NCBI RefSeq assembly: GCF_047511655.1
Contig: NC_133396.1
Coordinates: 129,093,490-129,157,489 of the forward strand
DNA from: Castor canadensis
Taxonomy: Eukaryota > Chordata > Mammalia > Rodentia > Castoridae
Length of the DNA stretch: 64,000 nt
Reading direction: 5' to 3'
Part shown: positions 22,001-30,135 of the stretch, in pieces
How the letters are laid out: every line of letters begins with the position of its first letter
How positions within the stretch are numbered: the stretch's first letter is position 1
Notes under the pieces: model-generated
Databases searched by the model: none
Seen by the model: the letters and a program-made list of their open reading frames with translations, nothing else
Told to the model about the DNA's origin: nothing
Translations under genes and position numbers: made by a program

Positions 22001-22624
22001 CTTTTTTCATCTGTGCAGTAAGGGAACTGGATTAGATTATAGCTAAGGCTTCTCCCACCTCCACTTTCTGTGATTCCCCCACCTGCCACCTCCAAGAATA
22101 GGGATCTGGTAAGGAGCAATCAGGACTGAAGTTTTTTCCAGTCTACAATGCCACCTACTGGCAAGCTGGCCTCACTGCAGTTGGCAGCTGCGGCATCAAA
22201 GTCCATTCATTTCTCTGGCTGAAGCCTAGTCCAGGCTGAAGAGCTTGGGAGTGACAGGGGAAGGATTTAAGTAGGAAGATGCGGAGTAAATGCTCTGTGG
22301 ATTCCAATATTTGATATGCAAATAGATGCAGAAGGGATCCACAGGGGTATGGGGAGGGAAGGGCTGAGAGGCACAGAGCTTTAGCCTTACCTGAGGGAGG
22401 GCAGAGTTAAGGTGCCGCTGGAGCTGGTCCCGCTCATGCAAGGCATCCTGTAGCCGGCTCTGCGTAGCTGCCAAGGTTTCCTGACTCCCCCGAAGGGACT
22501 CCAGCAACTTCTCCCTCTCATCCAGCATGTTCACCATCAGCTGCTCAAAGTTGGCGTCAGCATCGGCGCCATGGGGGGGCCCCAGAGGGTCCCCCTCATT
22601 GATTGTGGGCATCACCTCACACAT
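405..22624 (-). CDS. PPFIA4: PPFIA4, liprin-alpha-4 (partial: N-terminal 833 codons, C-terminus off window)
   Basis: Liprin-alpha proteins are cytoplasmic scaffolds that bind LAR-type receptor phosphatases, RIM, ELKS/CAST, GIT1 and KIF1A and organise presynaptic active zones. Nineteen coding exons on the minus strand join in frame to 2,501 nt: 22391-22624, 19024-19125, 18473-18637, 18111-18185, 17797-17886, 17070-17261, 16649-16795, 16266-16400, 14382-14465, 14000-14131, 13649-13711, 12783-12874, 10809-10917, 5526-5734, 3725-3965, 3290-3325, 2935-3068, 2491-2657, 405-498. The product starts [12 protein letters not shown] and matches the human liprin-alpha-4 sequence I recall almost residue for residue, so PPFIA1-3 are excluded. 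Residues 20-500 are long heptad-rich coiled coil; 540-834 is a Ser/Thr-rich, basic linker. The three C-terminal SAM domains are not in the window. One intron is GC-AG; the rest are GT-AG. Confidence 0.97.
499..2490. other. PPFIA4 intron with an L2-like remnant and a purine tract
   Basis: Contains a pyrimidine-rich stretch (about 1,380-1,720), an L2-like 3' end (about 1,600-1,870), a GGAA/GAAA purine run at 1,886-1,929 and MIR-like traces around 1,950-2,090. No coding signal beyond short shadow frames. Confidence 0.5.
2491..2657 (-). CDS. PPFIA4: PPFIA4 coding exon 18 (residues 747-803)
   Basis: 167 nt, completes Ser747, [20 protein letters not shown], then the basic stretch [20 protein letters not shown], ending GATGH plus one base. 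Acceptor tgtag. Donor ACG|GTCTCT is poor (only GT matches), but the junction with the next exon restores the known GHVLLTDSE sequence. Confidence 0.94.
2935..3068 (-). CDS. PPFIA4: PPFIA4 coding exon 17 (residues 703-747)
   Basis: 134 nt, [20 protein letters not shown], then [18 protein letters not shown], ending GK plus two bases of Ser747. Acceptor ttcag, donor GAG|GTAAGT. Rich in Ser-Pro sites typical of the linker before the SAM domains. Confidence 0.94.
3290..3325 (-). CDS. PPFIA4: PPFIA4 coding exon 16, 36-nt microexon (residues 691-702)
   Basis: Exactly 12 codons, [12 protein letters not shown], phase 0 on both sides. Acceptor ttctag, donor CTG|GTGAGT. Skipping would keep the frame and remove a cluster of basic residues, so it is a natural candidate for alternative use; the window cannot show whether it is skipped. 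Confidence 0.92.
3725..3965 (-). CDS. PPFIA4: PPFIA4 coding exon 15 (residues 610-690)
   Basis: 241 nt, completes Arg610, then [20 protein letters not shown], a Ser-rich stretch [20 protein letters not shown], ending GVMTL. Acceptor acccag, donor CTG|GTGAGA, phase 0 at the 3' end. Confidence 0.96.
4862..4950 (+). repeat. ID-type SINE (tRNA-derived)
   Basis: Shows A-box-like TAGCTCAACTGGTAGAGC, then GCCTAGCAAGCATGAGG, a B-box region CCTGAGTT, CAGTACCGC and an A12 tail. This is the rodent ID family layout. Confidence 0.9.
5040..5170 (+). repeat. MIR SINE fragment
   Basis: Contains the MIR core pattern GGCAAGTCACTTAACTTCTC followed by GTTTCCATTCCCTTGTCTAT and AAACAGG. Old and diverged. Confidence 0.75.
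5232..5267. repeat. perfect 18-bp tandem duplication
   Basis: GCTACATTCTTAGTGGTC occurs twice without a gap, 5232-5249 and 5250-5267. Confidence 0.95.
5526..5734 (-). CDS. PPFIA4: PPFIA4 coding exon 14 (residues 541-610)
   Basis: 209 nt, [20 protein letters not shown], then the acidic run [13 protein letters not shown], ending NEEI plus two bases of Arg610. Acceptor gctaag, donor CAG|GTTGGG, a weak 5' splice site (T at +3, G at +4). Confidence 0.94.
5950..9195 (+). mobile_element. 5'-truncated L1 (LINE-1), split by a nested insertion
   Basis: Degenerate remains of the L1 ORF2 reverse-transcriptase and C-terminal regions run along the plus strand from about 5,950 to 6,950 (motifs such as [15 protein letters not shown] and [19 protein letters not shown]). 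The element resumes at about 7,827-8,150 and continues through the ORF2 end and a long 3' UTR to a terminal AATAAAATC at about 9,180. Frames are broken by stops and shifts, so it is dead. The 6,951-7,826 block interrupts it. Confidence 0.9.
6951..7826 (-). mobile_element. insertion inside the L1: antisense L1 3' end plus non-L1 DNA
   Basis: From about 7,440 to 7,826 the plus strand reads as the reverse complement of an L1 3' UTR (compare TTCACCCCCTCTGTCATTC with the sense copy near 9,085-9,115). The part from 6,951 to 7,440 resembles no repeat I know. The host L1 sequence breaks after CAAAGATCT (6,942-6,950) and resumes near 7,827. The order fits an antisense L1 with a transduced 3' flank, but other histories are possible. 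Confidence 0.55.
9222..9400 (+). repeat. MIR SINE
   Basis: Typical MIR order: GAGTCCTGCTCC, CTCTGCGCCTCAGTTTCTTT, ATTTGTACAAGGAGGA, then the AAGTGAGAAAATGCA tail region and CTGGCACAAAG. Confidence 0.75.
9788..10109 (-). repeat. antisense ID-like plus two B1-like SINEs
   Basis: Minus-strand ID unit at 9,788-9,871 (GTGGTGCTAGGGATTGAACC, ending CCACACCCCCAGCCC). It is followed by two antisense B1-like monomers, 9,883-9,993 and 9,994-10,109, with TTGAGTAGCTGAAATTATAG and CAAGTGCTGGGATTACAGGC. Confidence 0.85.
10809..10917 (-). CDS. PPFIA4: PPFIA4 coding exon 13 (residues 504-540)
   Basis: 109 nt, completes Arg504 then [20 protein letters not shown] to REETVK. Acceptor ctcaag (weak pyrimidine tract), donor AAG|GTAAGG. 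Human has RREES-like residues near the exon end, so this segment is less conserved. Confidence 0.93.
10918..12782. other. PPFIA4 intron, no recognisable feature
   Basis: About 1.9 kb between coding exons 13 and 12. I see no repeat I can name with confidence and no coding signal. Confidence 0.4.
12783..12874 (-). CDS. PPFIA4: PPFIA4 coding exon 12 (residues 474-504)
   Basis: 92 nt, [20 protein letters not shown] to VDGIHS plus two bases of Arg504. Acceptor gcacag, donor CAG|GTACTG, phase 2. Transition from coiled coil into the Gly-rich linker. Confidence 0.95.
13461..13576 (+). repeat. ID-type SINE with GAAA-rich tail
   Basis: GTGGCTCAACTGGTAGAACA, GCCTAGCAAGCCCAAGGC, CTGAGTTCAAACCCCAGA, then an AAAGAAAG tail. 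Both Pol III box-like motifs are present. Confidence 0.9.
13649..13711 (-). CDS. PPFIA4: PPFIA4 coding exon 11 (residues 453-473)
   Basis: 21 codons, from [14 protein letters not shown] to EQHHHK. Acceptor cccccag, donor AAG|GTACCC, phase 0. End of the continuous coiled coil. Confidence 0.95.
14000..14131 (-). CDS. PPFIA4: PPFIA4 coding exon 10 (residues 409-452)
   Basis: 44 codons, [20 protein letters not shown] to MAALEEK. Acceptor tgtgcag, donor AAG|GTGCAG, phase 0. Highly conserved liprin coiled coil. Confidence 0.97.
14382..14465 (-). CDS. PPFIA4: PPFIA4 coding exon 9 (residues 381-408)
   Basis: 28 codons, [20 protein letters not shown] to ELAR. Acceptor ctttag, donor AGG|GTGAGG, phase 0. 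Coiled coil. Confidence 0.96.
14810..15010 (+). repeat. MIR SINE
   Basis: GTACCTGGGTTCAAATCCTG, GCAATGTGATCTTGGGAAGT, then TAAAATGTGGATAACACCAC and GACTAAATAACATAA: the standard MIR order, near full length. Confidence 0.8.
15335..15450 (-). repeat. MIR SINE fragment, antisense
   Basis: CAGGTCACAGAGCCAGTGAG followed by CAGAAGCCGACTTGGTCCC and AGGTCTCCTGA reads as the reverse complement of the MIR core. Confidence 0.6.
16264..16265 (-). promoter_or_regulatory. PPFIA4: GC 5' splice site of PPFIA4 intron
   Basis: Minus strand AAG|GCAAGA. GC-AG introns are about one percent of mammalian introns and are still spliced by the major spliceosome; they usually have, as here, strong matches around the GC. 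Confidence 0.9.
16266..16400 (-). CDS. PPFIA4: PPFIA4 coding exon 8 (residues 336-380), GC donor
   Basis: 45 codons, [20 protein letters not shown] to QRIAALTK. Acceptor tgctag. The only boundary that keeps the protein in frame and joins LTK to AEERHGN is AAG|GCAAGA, a GC 5' splice site with otherwise perfect flanking consensus. No GT lies within the next 20 intron bases. Confidence 0.95.
16649..16795 (-). CDS. PPFIA4: PPFIA4 coding exon 7 (residues 287-335)
   Basis: 49 codons, [20 protein letters not shown] to ESLHRQ. Acceptor cacccag, donor CAG|GTAGAA, phase 0. This is the most strongly conserved coiled-coil block of the liprin-alpha family. Confidence 0.97.
17070..17261 (-). CDS. PPFIA4: PPFIA4 coding exon 6 (residues 223-286)
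   Basis: 64 codons, [20 protein letters not shown] to HQRDLRE. Acceptor ctggag, donor GAG|GTGAGT, phase 0. Human liprin-alpha-4, as I recall it, begins this exon EDTGR, so the first residues differ slightly. The acceptor is preceded by GTCCCTGGAG, a short pyrimidine tract. Confidence 0.95.
17797..17886 (-). CDS. PPFIA4: PPFIA4 coding exon 5 (residues 193-222)
   Basis: 30 codons, [20 protein letters not shown] to CLWK. Acceptor ctacag, donor AAG|GTGGGT, phase 0. A Gly/Glu-rich linker between coiled-coil segments. Confidence 0.95.
18111..18185 (-). CDS. PPFIA4: PPFIA4 coding exon 4 (residues 168-192)
   Basis: 25 codons, [12 protein letters not shown] to GAHQQ. Acceptor ggacag, donor CAG|GTAAGC, phase 0. 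Coiled coil. Confidence 0.95.
18473..18637 (-). CDS. PPFIA4: PPFIA4 coding exon 3 (residues 113-167)
   Basis: 55 codons, [18 protein letters not shown] to HHKALDEK. Acceptor ctactag, donor AAG|GTACTC, phase 0. Includes the Ser-rich stretch [18 protein letters not shown] that breaks the coiled coil in liprin-alphas. Confidence 0.96.
18964..19003. repeat. (AC)20 microsatellite
   Basis: Uninterrupted dinucleotide run followed by GCGCG. On the transcribed PPFIA4 strand it is (GT)20, beginning 20 nt after the donor of coding exon 2. Confidence 0.99.
19024..19125 (-). CDS. PPFIA4: PPFIA4 coding exon 2 (residues 79-112)
   Basis: 34 codons, [15 protein letters not shown] to [10 protein letters not shown], coiled coil. 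Acceptor ttttcag, donor AGG|GTAAGT, phase 0 on both sides. A 40-nt (AC)n run on the plus strand starts only 20 nt into the downstream intron, so the pre-mRNA carries (UG)20 right after this exon. Confidence 0.96.
20560..20850 (+). repeat. L2-like LINE 3' fragment
   Basis: Pyrimidine-rich text with CATGCCTTCCTGATGCCAC and AAGCTCATCTCAAAGGTCAC resembles the 3' end of mammalian L2. Diverged. Confidence 0.45.
20855..21050 (+). repeat. MIR SINE
   Basis: Contains TATGTGACCTTGGACAAATC, ACCTAACCTCTCTGAACCTG and ATGAGAATTAAATGAAT, in MIR order. Confidence 0.8.
21700..21905 (+). repeat. MIR SINE
   Basis: CCAGAGTTCAAGTCCTCCCT, TTAACTGTGAGGTCACAAGC, AAACAGGATGATGATGA and a tail ending CACAATAAATGG. Confidence 0.75.
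22391..22624 (-). CDS. PPFIA4: PPFIA4 coding exon 1 (residues 1-78), start codon
   Basis: ATG at 22624-22622, chosen because [12 protein letters not shown] is the known liprin-alpha-4 N-terminus. The open frame extends upstream only by a GTG, with no upstream in-frame ATG in the exon. Encodes an acidic N-terminal segment and the beginning of the coiled coil ([20 protein letters not shown]), ending NSALPQ. Donor CAG|GTAAGG; phase 0. The exon probably begins near 22686 with 62 nt of 5' UTR. Confidence 0.96.
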
Positions 22625-24964
22625 GGTGGGGGTGGGCAGGGCCTTCTCAGTGTCAGGGGACAGGGAGGGACTCACAGGGTAGGCACCTGCAGGAGGACCC
22701 AGTGCATGGGTCTCAGAGTGGGCAGTGCCAGGTGGGCCAGGGCTTCTCCCATGGCATCAGTTGCTCTTGATCTGAAAGGAGGCTGGGGCCTGCAGTGCCC
22801 CTGTAGAATGGAGCCAGAAGGCCTGGCTTAACCTCTCAGGGCTGGGGCTGGGTGCCCTGTGTCCCCAAACAAGTGGGCAGCATCGGAGTGTGGCCATGAC
22901 AGGCAGGAAGAGCAGGACTGAGACAAAGCCCTTGTCTTAGACTGAGCACTGGAGCCTGGCAGAATCCCAGCTGTGTCTATTGACACCCATGGTTTCTGGA
23001 GGGCGGCGTGGTCTGTGGGAGAAGACAGTGCAGTGAGGACCAGCTGAAGTGAGAAGGGCATCCAGGGGAGAGGGGAAGAGGAGGTAGGCCCTGAACCACA
23101 GCGGGGAAGGGGAAAGGGTGTTGGCATAAGCCACTCCAGTGGCTCCTCCTTAGTTCCCCTCAGGAATGCACATACTTACTGCCTGGCCTCTGCTGCCTGC
23201 AGCCCCTGCCCCCCACCCCCCCGCAGCTGTCAGAAGTGCAGCCGCAGAGGTTCCCCACCCACGTGGCTTGCTGGCCAAATATAGAAATGATTCAGTCAGC
23301 GGTAGGGGAGCAGTCGGCAGGCTGCCCAGAGTCCTCCTGAAACCTGAGGGTGGCAGGAGAGGAAGTGGGTCTCTGCCTTCCCCCATAGCCCTCTCCCCAC
23401 ACTCACACCAAGGCAAGTGTAGAAAGGATTGATAGAATTAATGGGTGTGAGTCCCACAGAGGTTGGGCTCCTGGGGGGGGTCACAGGAAACGGGCAGAGT
23501 AGGTCCTGTCCTGACCAGTGGCACAACATGGCTGAAGCCTTGGAAAGGCACAGGCTGGGCACTGGGACAGGCCAAGAGCCCTGACCTACTACAGTGCCCA
23601 TAATTCAGGGAGGAGGCCCTGGCCCAAGTCATTCCCCACTTCTGACATCTGCCAAGGGCAGCACACAGGCCTGGCTGGCAGCAGTCTTTGACTCAGGATT
23701 CATAGCATGAGAACAGGGACTGAATGACTGAATGACAGAAAAGAACCCAGGGTTGGGGTCCCTCCCCCAGGGTGGGGCATCAGCGGCGGAGCGGGGGGAC
23801 CTGCTCCCAGCTGGGGATCTGCTACCTCAGTGTAATTAGCCATTACTGCCAGAAGTCACCAGCTGGGGCTGTCGTCCTGTACAGCCTGGCTCCAGTGATG
23901 CCCTGAGCCTGGCACAGGGAAGCCCAGTGGTCAGAGCAAAGGAAGGCGAAACGTGGAAGGCAGCACATAGCTGGGAACCTCTCTGCACATCATCAACTCC
24001 CAGCCTGGCCCACTGCTAGAAGGCTACCACCTTCATCAGCTCTGAGAGGGAGCATCTTCCAGTCTCCAAATGCAGTAGAGCACTGAAGGAGCATGAAGCC
24101 CCCAGCACATGGTGGCTACACTGGAGATCCCCATAAATGATGTCTTCCTTCCCTCCCCTCCTTCTCCCCTCTAAGAGACACAGAGGTAGCCTTCTGTCCA
24201 CCCAAGGGATGAGAATAGGCAGACTAGGTGGGCAAGGACAGAGGAGCCATCAGGACCCTGTGTGAGGCAAAAGGTCAGACAAGGACAGGCCTGTGCCAGG
24301 CCTTACTTAGCTCAGCAGGGGAAACAGAATCCTGATAATCTAAGCAGAAATGGGGGAGCAGTAAGAGAGAAGTGGGAAGGAATGTGGGGTCTGGATCAAA
24401 TGAAAATTACAGAAACAACTGGAAAACTCTAGAACTTATACCCATGGCCATTCCCAGAGGGGCTGCAGTTCAAGCCTGCACCTGCCACACACACACATAC
24501 ACACATGCCTGGAGGCAGACACAGGAACATGGAGACCCAGGGCATATACATGTGACCCCAAGCATGCTCCCTGACATAGAACCTAGACACAAAGTCTACT
24601 CATAGGGATCCTTTCCCCCTACTTGGAACCCACCATGGAGGGCACAGTCCCTAGAGGCTACTTGATGAAAAGAATCCTGGTCTGGCAGCCCACACATCCT
24701 CTCTCCCCCACAGAGCAACTGGAAAGGGGGAGGAGTTGCACACCAGGCTGGCAAGAGCTGCCTTCTCACCATCTCATGGGTATTAATAACAGCAGTTCCT
24801 CTGATTCTCTCATCCACTATGTCCAGGCCCCTTCACCCTGAATGTCCAGATTGAGAGGCTGAAAAGCTCCAGAACCCCAGCCTCCCTCTTCAAACCCATC
24901 ATTAGCTGGGTCCACATTCCCTTATTTCCTCCACGCAACTACTCATATCAAAAAGAAATAAAAT

Positions 24965-25080
24965 CAGGCATGGTGGCACATGCTTGTTATCAAGCTCTTA
25001 GGAGACAGAGGCAGGAGGCTCTTGAGTTCAAGGGCAGCCTGAGCTACATAGCAAGACTCTGTTTCAGGGGAAAAAAAAGG
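24965..25080 (+). repeat. B1-like SINE
   Basis: AGGCATGGTGGCACATGC, GGAGACAGAGGCAGGAGGC, CAGCCTGAGCTACATAGCAA and an A-rich tail. Confidence 0.9.
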
Positions 25081-25487
25081 AAAGAGATAGAGGAAAGAAA
25101 AACGAAAGACTGGAAGAGGAGAGCAAGCTAGAAGGGCCCTGGGCAGAGGCTATCCCTTGGAGAAGAACAGAATGTGCTCGGGAGCTCAGGTGCCCCAGGG
25201 ATGGCCTCAGCCCCAAAGATTTCCAGGCAGCCTGAAGTGCAGTCCAAAGAAAGAAGCCCAGAGCTGGGCCTTAAGACATCTGGGTTGCAGTTCTACCAGA
25301 AACCAGCCAGATAACCTTGGACTTATCGCCACTCCTGGGGCCTCTGCTATATGATGGAATTTGCAACCCTTGTTTTGTCTGTTTTTGAGGGATGAGCAGA
25401 GCTCTGAATAGTAGAAAACACCCTACAGTGGCAGGGGAGAAGGAATTACTGTAGTATTGTGCAAAGGCAGGCCTGTGGATAGAATTG

Positions 25488-25640
25488 GTATTTTTTGTTT
25501 TGTTTCATTTCGTTTTGTTTGCATGTCTGTTTTGAGACAGGGTCTGACTATGCAGCCCAAGAGGTCCTTGAATGTGTAATCCTCCTATTCTGGCCTCTTG
25601 AGTGTTGGGATTACAGGCATATACCACCATGCCCAGCTTG
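25488..25640 (-). repeat. B1-like SINE, antisense
   Basis: T-rich head, then GAGACAGGGTCTGACTATGC, TTGGGATTACAGGCATATAC and CCACCATGCCCAGC. Confidence 0.9.
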
Positions 25641-26639
25641 GGTGGAGTTTTTAAGGCTCCTTACAGGAGAAGGGTTAGAAAACTTCTCAGAGGGAAGAAT
25701 GGGCTGCCCACTATGAGGTGCTGGCTATTTGGTCCAACCTGGCCTCCCTAAATCCTCCCAGTCTTTCTGGCAACTGAGAAACTGGCTTTGGCACCACAGT
25801 ACTTTCCCAGCCTCCCTCTAAAACAGGTGCCGTGTAGCAACTTCACTTCCATGGGCCAAATGGCACAGAAGAGTTGGTTGAATATGAGCCCAGAGAGGGT
25901 GCAGGCAGATAGCTAGCCCTGACTGTCCAGAACCTCCTACTGTATAAGCCAGCAAGCAGAAGGGAACTCTAGAATAGCCACATGGGGACACCTGGCTCCT
26001 TCTGGCTCCAGAGTCATCTTTAAATAGCGCAATTATCATTTCAGCCTAGCAGAAGCCTCCTCAACTCTTGCAGAGACTCACAGGTCCTGATTCAGAGGTG
26101 AAAACTGCCAGCCCCTAAAGCAAGCATTTGCCAGGGGCTTTGCCAGGGAGGAGTGTGGGCAGGCTGTGAAACAGCGGAAGACAGCTCAAGAGTGAGTGGG
26201 TGTGAGGAGGGAGAGGTCAGCAGAAAGTAGGCCTCTGGCTTTATAAACAGACACAAACTCTGAGGCACCTCTGGCATCCCCAAAGTCACCCCCCTCCATC
26301 TTTTCCTAACAAACAGGAAGGATGGGCACCTGGGTCTGATGCTTTGGCTAGCCACACACACATATAGGCCTGGCTCCCTACTGGTCTACCAGATGGCAGG
26401 CCCTACCACTTGAGCTAGCTCAGTAAGGACATGGCTGCAGCCTTTGTGGAGGCAACAGGGCCAGGGCAAAACTGCTGGGACCTATACTCAAGTCTAGTGG
26501 GCCACGGGCTGGGCAAAGAGGGAGTTCAGAATACAAGTCCCTTCAGAGTTAACAGGAAGAGTGGTGGGTCATACACCCATCAACATGAGGAAGGGTGGGA
26601 ACCTGAGGAAATAGAGATGTGGAAAATATCCAGGAAAAT

Positions 26640-26850
26640 AATAATGACTGTGGTAGCTGCTGTGACTTATCAATATTTACCGTATGCCAGGATGGTATCA
26701 TCAGCTAACATATGTTAATTGATTTGAATCCTCACAATTCCTGATGAGGAAGATGTAATACTTCTTCCCATTTCACAGATTTGACAACTAGGACTCAAAA
26801 TCATGTAACCACGTCTCCACAGCTAATAAAAGGAAGAACTGGGATTTGAT
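26640..26850 (-). repeat. MIR-like SINE, antisense
   Basis: ATCAATATTTACCGTATGCC, TTGAATCCTCACAATTCCTG, CCCATTTCACAGATTTGAC and GAACTGGGATTTGA in the reverse-complement order expected for MIR. Confidence 0.65.
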
Positions 26851-27419
26851 TTGTCTGGATGACTGCAAAGAGGGAGAGGGGATGGAGGAAGAAGGAGAAT
26901 GAAGATGATCCCTTCAGGCATCATGTCTCCCTCAAAGAACCAAAGCACCAGGGCAAGGCCCTTCCCACTCTCATCAAGTGATGGTGCCTCTCCTCCTCCA
27001 GCCTGGGAAAAGACCTCTACCAAACAGCCTTCCATCACGGTCACAAGGTGGCCACTTCTCTGCCAGCAGTGATCTGTCTCCCCACAACCACCCACCCAGA
27101 TCTCTCCCCTAACCCTCTGGTTTGCTCGATACCCAGTGGTAAGTGGGCTCCCTAAGCCCACCATCCATGTTCCTGCAAGCACCACAGAGACAGGCTTTTT
27201 TCTGAGCCACCACTCCCTTCATCCTATGGGTTTTCAATCAGTATCTCCCAGGGCACTGAAGTCCAGCTACCCATACCCTCAGGCTTCCCACCTGTCTTTC
27301 TCTCTCACCCAGATGCTTCTCCTCCTCCCCCATCCAGCTTTCAACTCCCAAGAGGTCTGGCCTCCACCCTCTCCTCCATCACCCCATTTAGCCTCCTCCC
27401 CAGCTACGCCCCAGCCCTG

Positions 27420-27735
27420 GTCACTCACATTCCCAGAGCCTACCTACTGCTCATGTCCTCTGTACTATACCTGGTGTGTCTTTCATTTCCCCTTCCATGT
27501 CAGTGTAATGAACTTGGATCGCCCTTCTAAGCTCATCTCAAAAACCACTTCCTTCATGGAGCCTTCTCTGGTTCCCTCAAATGTGTGGGATTTGCTTTTT
27601 ATTAACCCAATATAGCCCTTTATTGACATCTCTTTCTGGCACTAGAATTCCTTTACATCATCTCTTTGGCAGACCCTAGGGTAAGAACCATATTCTACTT
27701 AGCGCTGAAAGTTCCAGCACAGAGTCCTCACATTC
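27420..27735 (+). repeat. L2 LINE 3' end
   Basis: AAGCTCATCTCAAAAACCAC followed by TTCCTTCATGGAGCCTTCTC and TGGTTCCCTC is close to the conserved L2 3' terminus. Confidence 0.7.
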
Positions 27736-27894
27736 ATGTGACAGAGTGCTTTCTGGGAAATCCTTCCCTGACTGACTTCAAAGAACTCTAAGACAGGAAA
27801 CCCACCTCAAGGACAGGAATAGGGCCACTTACCTCTCCCTCTGAATACTGAGAACTGGGGCCACTCCTGTCTTGAAAGGTAGACTCTGGAGCAG

Positions 27895-28085
27895 GCTGAT
27901 GGTTCTACATGCAGGCTCCTCTCTAGCTACTCATGTGACCCTGGGAAAATACATACCCTCTCTGAGCCCCAGTTCCCTTCTGTGAAATAGGGGTGATAAC
28001 AGTACCCACCTCAGCTAGCTGACAGGAGGATTGCTCATTACCATTCATGAAGTGCTGAAACCAGTGCCCACTAAGACACCCACTC
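27895..28085 (+). repeat. MIR SINE
   Basis: CTCATGTGACCCTGGGAAAA, CTCTCTGAGCCCCAGTTCCC, GTGAAATAGGGGTGATAACA: MIR core and 3' part. Confidence 0.8.
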
Positions 28086-29052
28086 TGTGTTAACTCTTAG
28101 CATCCAAAGCCCCCAAAGTCCTATCCCATAAGAAAATTTATAAATCTGTGTGGCTACAGGAAGCCATCTCCAGAGAATAAAGCCTAGGGAAAGCTACAAA
28201 CCCCTTCAGAAGCACCAATTCTCTGGGCCTTCTATAAGACCACCAGTGAGACCCTGCCTCTCTAGGTTTCAGGTTTCCAAATCTGAAGAATGAAGGACAT
28301 AACACACAACACACTCACAGGTTGTCATGGGGTTCATAGAAGATACCAGTCAAGAAGCATTTCTGAGAAGTATCAAATGCCACCAAGTACAGGTTGGCAC
28401 CAGCTGCCAACCCCTAATGTCAGGCATATTTAGGTAGACAAAGGAGGAGACATCTGCGTACTGAATGAGCTCCCCCAGGCCTGAGTCTGTAAAGCCCATT
28501 TCTTTAGCTACTCCCCAGAAGCTAGAAAAAGGACACCTCTTCCCAAGATATGCCCTTTCACCTGGGCAAGCACACAGCGTACTCCCCAAATCATGCCCCT
28601 CTTGAAAGTGAAGGGAGGTACCACAACAATCATACCAATGGAAACCAGGTCTGTCCCAAGCACACTTGGCAGCATGGCCACTCTCACTGTCACCATCCCA
28701 AGAGGTTTAACATCAAAGACTAGTGGGGAGTGGTAGACTATGTACTTCTGTGTTCCCTCCAAAATAGTTCATCCTCTGTAACACAAAAATTACTCCATCA
28801 CAACCCTTAACTTCAGACAGGGAGTGCAAACTAGGCTTTATGACAGAGTACCCATTAAAGGCAGCCTGAGGAGAAAAAAAAAGGTGAAGCAGTGTGACAA
28901 ACTCAAAGGGCTCTGAATTTACTTCAATTCCATCAACTCCAAATCTGTCAGTTTTAGAGGACATCTGAGTATCTTTTCACTTGTATAAAGGACTCCAAGT
29001 AGAAGAGTTTATAAAATCCCTAGTTTAAGCATTGTCTAACTTTCTTTTTGAG

Positions 29053-29121
29053 ACAGCTGGATCATGAGTTCAAGGACAGCCTCAGCTACATAGTCAGACC
29101 CTGTCTCAAAAAAAAAAAAAG
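29053..29121 (+). repeat. B1-like SINE, 3' half
   Basis: TGAGTTCAAGGACAGCCTCA, GCTACATAGTCAGACCCTGT, CTC and A14. Confidence 0.85.
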
Positions 29122-29689
29122 TCTACAGAAATACTTGTCTCCTTTTTTGCTAAAATAATTTAAGTTCTCTCAGAGAGCCAGAACATCAATGCAACAGAGC
29201 AATAAACCTGGGAAGGCTACACAGATTACACTGTGACCCATCAGCACAGACCACATTCTAGGTGTGTCATAGAGACTGCATATTCCACTCAAGTCAAAAT
29301 GTAAGGCTGAGTCACTGAACACAGCACACAGATTTTGCTGTACTGAGTACAATAAACCTAGCCATCTTCTGTTAATCAGAACACTTAATTAATACAAATG
29401 TTCTCAAATAGAGAAAACTCCACTTGCCCCAGGTTTTCATGTTTGCAAAAGAAAAAAATGAAGTAGTAAGTGGTATTTGGAGAATAAAATTCTTGAAAAT
29501 CAGGGGTCTGTGCAGGACAAATATTAAACAGGGGATTTGACAAAAACAAATGCTCAGAGTCACTGCATTAGTAGACCAACTATCAGATTAAGAAGCTATC
29601 ACATAGCAGAAAACATACTGCTCAGAGGGCTGACAGGTGCCAGGGTGTGAAAGATCCAGAGTACAGAACTGCCCTGAGAAATGTAGGCA

Positions 29690-30135
29690 TCATAAAAAGT
29701 GTGCATGTGCAGATGGTCATGGAAGTGTGCAAGCATGTGTGTGTGTTTATGGAAAAGAGAAACATGTGAGGTGGTCATGTGTGCATTCATGCAATAGAGG
29801 GTGTCAGTATGTGGTCATGAAAATGGGGTCCTCAGTGAGTGCATGAAAGTAAATGGATGTGTACAATCATGAAAGTGAGGGGATGTGTGTGTGTCATAAT
29901 TCTATATAGGGCTCATGACTGCATATGACTGTGATCATGAGAATGGCATGTGGCTGTGTACACAGTTGTAAGAGCATGTGTGGTCAAACAAGCATGTGAT
30001 CTGGGAGTCATGAAATCGTGTACTCATTAAAGCACAGCGGGAGCATGTATGTGTGATTATAAAACTGTACTGCTAGTCATGAAAGAGTGTAAGTGCATAT
30101 GTGTTCTTGAACCTGTGTGAGAATGTGTGAGGGAA
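29690..30135 (+). repeat. degenerate TG-rich tandem array
   Basis: About 450 bp of loosely repeating units combining CATGAAA with AGTGTGTG-like text (for example GTGGTCATGAAAATGGGG, AATCATGAAAGTGAGGGG, GGAGTCATGAAATCGTGT). No two units are identical, so this is an old minisatellite-like tract. Confidence 0.6.

Larger units (their letters stand above)
19126..22390. other. PPFIA4 intron with L2-like and MIR remnants
   Basis: About 3.3 kb between coding exons 2 and 1. It holds a short CA/TA tract (20,334-20,370), an L2-like 3' fragment (about 20,560-20,850) and three MIR copies (about 20,855-21,050, 21,700-21,905 and 21,950-22,070). No coding signal. Confidence 0.6.

Noticed and set aside
22625-22675. 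17-residue N-terminal extension of PPFIA4 (frame open to a GTG)
   Set aside because: No ATG starts it, and the known protein begins at the downstream ATG.
27136-27615. 159-codon plus-strand frame
   Set aside because: Pro/Ser-rich translation of a pyrimidine-rich stretch merging into an L2 3' end; no splice signals support an exon.
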